The notes under the pieces were generated by a model that did no database searches, was not told the DNA's origin, and worked only from the letters and a program-made list of their open reading frames with translations. Below, piece by piece: positions 60,107 to 64,000 of a stretch of 64,000 nt of DNA. A program made the position numbers and the translations under genes. The number at the start of each line of letters is the position of its first letter. Positions within the stretch are counted from its first letter, which is position 1. Location: assembly GCA_963797265.1 (NCBI GenBank), contig CAWCOY010000003.1, positions 744,001-808,000 on the forward strand, in the 5' to 3' direction. The stretch is from DASUPK01 sp963797265. GTDB lineage: Bacteria > Actinomycetota > Thermoleophilia > Solirubrobacterales > 70-9.

Positions 60107-60628
60107 CTACTCCTCGGGGAACATCGGGAAGACCAACCCGTGGTCGGCGATGACCTTCTGGGTGCCCTCGAGATCGAAGGAGTGCCCGTACTCGGCGGCC
60201 AGCTCCACGATCCGCTCCGGATCGGGAGGGCCGGCGGCGTTCAGGTCCGCCAGGGCATCGAAGAACTTCTCGAAGCCGGCGGGGGAGATGATCTCCAGGA
60301 TCCGGCACTCCGTGTCGCCGGCGTTCCAGAAGGTGTGCCACTGGTTACGCGGCTTGAACACCAGGTCGCCGGGCTCCGCGTAGACCACCTCGTCGCCGAG
60401 CAGCGCGCCCATCCGACCCTCGAGCACGTAGCTGTACTCGTCCTCGCGAGTGTGGATGTGGAGCGGCGCCGCGAGCTGGCGCGGCGGCATCGGGTGTTCG
60501 ACCAGCGAGAAGTCGCCGCCCGTCTCCTCGCCGCCGATCATGAACCGGACGCCGACGGCGCCGAGGTTCCCGGCCTTTCCGTCCTTCGGGCCGACGATCT
60601 TTGCCTTGGTGGTGGTCTGCGCTTCCAT
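60107..60628 (-). CDS. Cupin-domain protein
   Basis: A 173-residue single-cupin protein. Cupin motif 1 is HIHTREDEYSYVLEGRMGAL with two His and a Glu as metal ligands; motif 2 is GDLVFKPRNQWHTFWNAG with the last His. A helical C-terminal tail (about 115-173) follows, as in cupins related to quercetin 2,3-dioxygenase-like small proteins. The start ATG 60628 has AGAAGGAG upstream. It is divergent from a TetR regulator, which probably controls it. Reaction unknown. Confidence 0.83.
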   Translation of the reverse strand: MEAQTTTKAKIVGPKDGKAGNLGAVGVRFMIGGEETGGDFSLVEHPMPPRQLAAPLHIHTREDEYSYVLEGRMGALLGDEVVYAEPGDLVFKPRNQWHTFWNAGDTECRILEIISPAGFEKFFDALADLNAAGPPDPERIVELAAEYGHSFDLEGTQKVIADHGLVFPMFPEE

Positions 60629-60647
60629 CTCCTTCTCCCTTTCAATA

Positions 60648-60700
60648 AACGGTGTGTTAGCCGAAGCGCGAGTACAGTAACATTTGAGCTAACGGTATGT
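60648..60700. promoter_or_regulatory. Repeats between cupin and TetR genes
   Basis: The 68-bp divergent gap is AT-rich compared with its surroundings. GTTAGC (60656-60661) pairs with GCTAAC (60688-60693), and AACGGTGTG (60648-60656) is nearly repeated in direct orientation as AACGGTATG (60691-60699). These are candidate TetR operators covering both starts. No promoter hexamers are assigned. Confidence 0.4.
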
Positions 60701-61323
60701 CAACCCAAATCAAAAAGCACAGGAAATACGAGTTGAAGGCGCGGGCCGAGGGCCAGGAGCGCACGAGGCAGCGCATCGCGAAGGTCGCCGCCGACCTTCA
60801 TGAGCAGGTGGGCCCCGCCGAGACCACGGTGGCCGAGATCGCGCGACGGGCCGGCGTCAGCCGCCTCACCGTCTACAAGCACTTCCCCAATAACGCAGCG
60901 CTCTATCCGGCCTGTTCGGCGCACCACCTCTCGGAGCATCCGCTCCCGGACTTCCAGGCAGCCCTGGCTCCGGATGACCCCGCCGAGCGCGTTCGGTCCC
61001 TCCTCGAGGCGCTCTACGGCTGGTATCGGGAGACGCGGCGGATGATGCGAAACCTCCAGCGAGACCGCGGTGCGGACCCGGCGCTGGACGAGGTGATGCG
61101 AGGGAACCTCGATTCGGCCCTTGCCGCACTCACCGATGCGCTGGCGGCCGGATTCGGGCCGGAGGCGGAAGGAGCGGCACGTGTGCGCTCGATGATCCGG
61201 GTCGCCCTGGAGTTCTGGACCTGGGATGGCCTCGCGGGCCAAGGCATGAATGACAAGGCCGCCGCGGAGCTGATGACGGACGCGATCGCCGGCGTCGCCG
61301 GCGTGCCCGCTACTGCCCCTTGA
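60697..61323 (+). CDS. TetR-family transcriptional regulator
   Basis: A 208-residue regulator with an unusually basic N-terminal lead (about 20 residues). The TetR helix-turn-helix is TTVAEIARRAGVSRLTVYKHF (about 43-63). The ligand domain is helical and the C-terminal half includes LEFWTWDGLAGQGM. It is divergent from the cupin gene, its likely target, together with the downstream sorbosone dehydrogenases. Its 3' end overlaps the convergent lipoprotein gene by 14 bp. Confidence 0.87.
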   Translation: MSTQIKKHRKYELKARAEGQERTRQRIAKVAADLHEQVGPAETTVAEIARRAGVSRLTVYKHFPNNAALYPACSAHHLSEHPLPDFQAALAPDDPAERVRSLLEALYGWYRETRRMMRNLQRDRGADPALDEVMRGNLDSALAALTDALAAGFGPEAEGAARVRSMIRVALEFWTWDGLAGQGMNDKAAAELMTDAIAGVAGVPATAP

Positions 61324-62110
61324 GCTCCGACTTCTGCTGCTGGTTGCCGGCCTGGCCGATGATGTCGCTGGGCTTGATCGGCACGACCTGACCCGCGTCG
61401 TTCACCCTCGTTTGCGGGGGTGCGCTCGAGATCCGCACGACGAACTCTCCTTCCGGGACCGAGCCGTCGGCCGTCACCGCCTTGGCCTTGCTCTGCAGCC
61501 CCGCCGCGACGCGGTAATGGACGGTGTACGTCCCGGCCTGGACCGGCGTCACGTTCCAGACCATCGCGCGGGTCTGGTTGGGAGGCAGTGAGCCGAAACT
61601 GTAGGTGTCGGTCTGCGCGGCCTCGGCTCCGGCCGACGCGGTCTGTCCGGCCAGCTTCGGGAAGCCCTCCTCGAGGATCCAGACCGGCCGGAAGGGAATC
61701 GCGAGACCCTCCTGCTCGGAGCGGACCGAGAAGGAACCCTGCACCTGCGGAAGGTCCTGACTCGCCGCGCTGGTGGTCGTCCCCGTGGTCGAGGACCCGG
61801 AAGCGCTCGTGCTGGTGTTGGACGTCGTGAAGATCGTGATCGCCAGGTTGGGGATCTCCTTGTCGCCGGTGTTCGCGACCGTCAGGGTCAGGTTCGTGTT
61901 CTGCGCCAGCTTCTGCTTGCTGGGGAAGTTCGCGTTCACGATCTGAACCGGGAAGTCACCCTCCGGCTCATTGGCGTCCTGTCGCTCGCCCCCGCCGCAC
62001 GACGCGATCCCCACAGCCATCGCGGCCACCGCCAATCCGATCCCGACGCGCTTACGGGCCCTCACCGCAAGGGCTGTCGAGGCGCTCTCCTCCAAGGGCG
62101 CGGGCAACAT
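61310..62110 (-). CDS. Putative lipoprotein of the mce/yrbE locus
   Basis: A protein of about 266 residues of unknown family. Lipobox VGIASC, followed by GGGERQDANEPEGDFPV. The first domain (about 60-160) is an Ig-like or CARDB-like beta domain (LAQNTNLTLTVANTGDKEIP, then NLAITIFTT) interrupted by a Ser/Thr/Ala/Gly-rich loop. Another beta region with QAGTYTVHYRVAAGLQSKAK follows. The start may be ATG 62110, ATG 62146 or GTG 62065; the last would give the most normal signal length. It is divergent from the YrbE pair, and the outside location would suit an accessory to lipid transport, but that is only context. Confidence 0.6.
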   Translation of the reverse strand: MLPAPLEESASTALAVRARKRVGIGLAVAAMAVGIASCGGGERQDANEPEGDFPVQIVNANFPSKQKLAQNTNLTLTVANTGDKEIPNLAITIFTTSNTSTSASGSSTTGTTTSAASQDLPQVQGSFSVRSEQEGLAIPFRPVWILEEGFPKLAGQTASAGAEAAQTDTYSFGSLPPNQTRAMVWNVTPVQAGTYTVHYRVAAGLQSKAKAVTADGSVPEGEFVVRISSAPPQTRVNDAGQVVPIKPSDIIGQAGNQQQKSELKGQ

Positions 62111-62180
62111 AGCACGCACCCTACTCACGCCTATTGGGCTCCGCATCAGTCAAATCCGGGGTTTTTCCGGGCTAACACGG

Positions 62181-62195
62181 CCACAACGGTTGTGG
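62181..62195. promoter_or_regulatory. Dyad upstream of the yrbE pair
   Basis: CCACAAC (62181-62187) and GTTGTGG (62189-62195) form a perfect inverted repeat around one central base, 48 bp before the first YrbE start and in the divergent gap. Candidate operator for the mce/yrbE operon; regulator unknown. Confidence 0.4.
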
Positions 62196-62243
62196 GTGGC
62201 GAACGGCCCTCCCATCCCATAATCTTCGGTCCGGAGGAGGGCA

Positions 62244-63050
62244 ATGGTCCGATCCGTAGCCGATAGGGCGTTTCTCCCGGCCAAGTCTCTATTCGAGCAG
62301 GTCGGGGACATGATGATCCTGACCGCCAAGACGATCGTCTCGGCGATCCGTCCTCCGTATCCCTACGGCGGTGAGTTCATCGGGCAGTTCCTCTTCGCCC
62401 TCCAGCTCTGTTGGTTCCCGATGATGATCTCGACGCTGGCGTTCGGCTTCGGGGCGCCGGGTCTCCAGGCCGCGAACTTCCTCTCGCTGTTCGGCGCGCT
62501 CGACCGCCTCGGCGGCTTCTTCGTGCTCGCCTCGATCCGCGAGTTCGCGCCGACGGTGACTGCGGTCGTCGTCGCCGGCGTGGCCGGCACAGCGATCACC
62601 GCGGACCTCGGCGCGCGCAAGATCCGCGAGGAGCTCGACGCGCTACAGGTGCTCGGCGTCGACCCGATCAAGAACCTTGTCGTCCCTCGCTTCCTCGCGT
62701 TGATGCTGATCACGGGTCTGATGGACATCTACGCGCTGATCTTCGGCATCGTGGGCGGTCTCGGCGCGGAGTTCCTGTACAACGAGCCGCTCGGCGGGTT
62801 CTTCGCGACGCTCTACAACAACGCTTCGGTCACCGACCTCTGGGGCTCGGTTCTGAAGTGCACGATGTTCGGGGCGATCATCGCGATCGTCTGCTCCTAC
62901 AAGGGGATGACTGCATCCGGAGGCGCCGAGGGGGTGGGTCGCGCCGTCAACGAGGGCGTCGTGGTCGCGTTCATGGGCGTCTTCGCGTTCAACTACGTCT
63001 TCACGCAGACGCTGCTCGCCACTCACCCCGAGCTCCAGGTGATCAAGTAA
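62244..63050 (+). CDS. MlaE/YrbE-family lipid ABC permease, first of pair
   Basis: A 268-residue permease of the MlaE/YrbE family, the membrane subunit of Mce-type lipid importers. About five to six hydrophobic segments; the family motif is AITADLGARKIREELDALQVLGVDPIKN (about 112-139), followed by the membrane stretch FLALMLITGLMDIYALIFG. ATG 62244 is preceded by GGAGGAGG. The second YrbE gene begins in its stop codon, the usual yrbEA-yrbEB tandem ahead of six mce genes in actinomycetes. Confidence 0.92.
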   Translation: MVRSVADRAFLPAKSLFEQVGDMMILTAKTIVSAIRPPYPYGGEFIGQFLFALQLCWFPMMISTLAFGFGAPGLQAANFLSLFGALDRLGGFFVLASIREFAPTVTAVVVAGVAGTAITADLGARKIREELDALQVLGVDPIKNLVVPRFLALMLITGLMDIYALIFGIVGGLGAEFLYNEPLGGFFATLYNNASVTDLWGSVLKCTMFGAIIAIVCSYKGMTASGGAEGVGRAVNEGVVVAFMGVFAFNYVFTQTLLATHPELQVIK

Positions 63051-63850
63051 TGGGAGCGGGTTGGCTGGCAGTCCCCCGGGGCTGGCTCAACTCGATCGGC
63101 GAGATCTTCGGTTTCTGCGCCCGCGTCGCCGGCCTCGTCTACACGGGCCGGGTCTTCCAGTTCTTCGGTGAGGCCCTGCGCCAGACCGGCATCCTGATCC
63201 TCGGCTCGACCATAGTGATCTGGGGCCTGGTCTTCATCCTGGGCCTGCAATGCGGGATCGAGGGCGCCTACTTCAACCGCTCGGTCGGCGCCCCGGCCTA
63301 CGCCGGCGTCTTCGCCGCCTGGTGCGACCTGCGCGAGGTGATCCCCTACGGCTTCGGCTACATGCTCTCCGCCAAAGTGGGCACCGGAATCGTCGCCGAG
63401 CTGGGCGCGATGCGGATCTCGGACGAGATCGACGCGCTCGAGGTGATGGGCGTGCCGCCCGTGACCTTCCTGGGCGCGACCCGCCTGCTCGCCGCCTGGA
63501 TCGCCTTCCCCTTCATGTACCTGGCCGCCGTCGGGATCGGCTACTTCGCCAGCTGGCTCGCCGTCGTCGAGCAGATCGGGGACGTCTCCTCGGGCGGCTA
63601 CTTCCTGATCTTCTGGATGTTCCAGAACCCGCCCGACCTCTTATTCAGCCTGATCAAGGGCATGGTGATGGCCACGGCCATCGTGCTCGTCGGTTGCTAT
63701 TACGGCTACACGGCTTCGGGCGGACCGGTGGGCGTGGGCACGGCGACCGCGAAGTCGATGGTTCTCAACATCGTGCTCGTGCACATCATCGGGATGATGG
63801 GAACGCTGGTGTTCTGGGGCGCGAACCCGAGGGCCCCCATCGGAGGCTGA
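63050..63850 (+). CDS. MlaE/YrbE-family lipid ABC permease, second of pair
   Basis: A 266-residue partner permease. Motif GIVAELGAMRISDEIDALEVMGVPPVTF at about 114-141, and hydrophobic segments on either side, including LILGSTIVIWGLVFILGLQ. ATG 63050 shares its first base with the TAA of the preceding gene. The N-terminal 25 residues are amphipathic as in YrbEB proteins. The two form a heterodimer with an Mkl-type ATPase encoded elsewhere. Confidence 0.91.
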   Translation: MGAGWLAVPRGWLNSIGEIFGFCARVAGLVYTGRVFQFFGEALRQTGILILGSTIVIWGLVFILGLQCGIEGAYFNRSVGAPAYAGVFAAWCDLREVIPYGFGYMLSAKVGTGIVAELGAMRISDEIDALEVMGVPPVTFLGATRLLAAWIAFPFMYLAAVGIGYFASWLAVVEQIGDVSSGGYFLIFWMFQNPPDLLFSLIKGMVMATAIVLVGCYYGYTASGGPVGVGTATAKSMVLNIVLVHIIGMMGTLVFWGANPRAPIGG

Positions 63851-63923
63851 GGCGGCGACCGACGCGGGTTGCCTTCGCCCTTGCCTAGAATTGGTTCCGG
63901 AAACGCGCAAGGAGGAGTGAGAG

Positions 63924-64000
63924 TTGGCTGAACGGAAGAGGAGCCGCGCCAAACAGATCGAGGACGAGGCGCGCCAGCCCCGCGACGAAGCCGCTGACGA
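63924..64000 (+). CDS. Start of a further gene, probably mce-operon member (partial)
   Basis: TTG 63924 is preceded by AAGGAGGAG (63909-63917), and an open frame runs to the window end: a highly charged N-terminus beginning MAERKRSRAKQIEDEA. Its position after the YrbE pair is where the first mce gene stands in actinobacterial operons; charged tails ahead of the membrane anchor occur in such proteins. Too little is visible to name the family. Confidence 0.5.
   Translation, partial: MAERKRSRAKQIEDEARQPRDEAAD

Noticed and set aside
1..64000. CRISPR arrays, tRNA or rRNA genes, prophage or integrase genes
   Set aside because: No regularly spaced repeats, cloverleaf-like sequences, rRNA-like stretches or recombinase motifs were noticed on reading either strand; a covariance search was not possible here.

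Overview
The window is high-GC bacterial DNA with many GTG and TTG starts, AGGAGG-type ribosome binding sites, long runs of 4-bp start/stop overlaps, lipoprotein signals ending in a C-G-G-G-type motif, and a YrbE/MlaE permease pair at the right edge. This suggests an actinomycete (Actinomycetota). A soil Thermoleophilia/Solirubrobacterales-like organism is my guess, but no rRNA or marker gene is present to prove it. No tRNA, rRNA, CRISPR array, insertion sequence or phage gene was seen.

About 1-45 kb is an aromatic (probably lignin-monomer) catabolic island. The minus-strand block (14.7 kb back to 1.1 kb) reads aldehyde dehydrogenase, MaoC hydratase, amidohydrolase, a complete Liv-type ABC importer, separate E1-alpha and E1-beta subunits, a VOC protein, a TIM-barrel isomerase and a fused E1-alpha-beta. 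It diverges at 14.7 kb from a GntR/FCD regulator whose arm runs into a MetE-core methyltransferase, a GcvT/SoxG-like protein, an MFS transporter, 4-hydroxybenzoate 3-monooxygenase (PobA) and two dehydrogenases. Two copies of an inverted 8-mer lie over the two divergent promoters.

From 21.8 to 33.2 kb one plus-strand, almost fully translationally coupled operon encodes a PaaK-like CoA ligase, a second GntR/FCD regulator, and the protocatechuate 3,4-cleavage enzymes PcaI, J, H, G, B, D and C. It continues without a break into an NAD(P) dehydrogenase, a type I extradiol dioxygenase, a DUF6282 metal hydrolase, a GalB-type 4-oxalomesaconate hydratase and a LigK-type CHA aldolase. These last five genes can be placed one-to-one on the five steps of protocatechuate 4,5-cleavage, with the first three carried by families unrelated to LigAB, LigC and LigI. 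This is the most interesting feature of the window.

From 33 to 45 kb follow an XRE/MmyB regulator with an SDR and two aldo/keto reductases (the first frameshifted), a GMC alcohol oxidase with an aldehyde dehydrogenase, a membrane-anchored cupredoxin, a SnoaL-like protein, and a benzoylformate decarboxylase-benzaldehyde dehydrogenase pair.

From 45 to 64 kb the content is more general: divergent MetH and MetE, a small secreted protein, a fourth aldehyde dehydrogenase, a PII protein lacking the uridylylation tyrosine coupled to a PucR-type regulator, a PQQ-type beta-propeller lipoprotein, three glucose/sorbosone dehydrogenase paralogues, a cupin with a divergent TetR regulator, a lipoprotein, and the start of an mce/yrbE lipid-transport operon that runs off the right edge.
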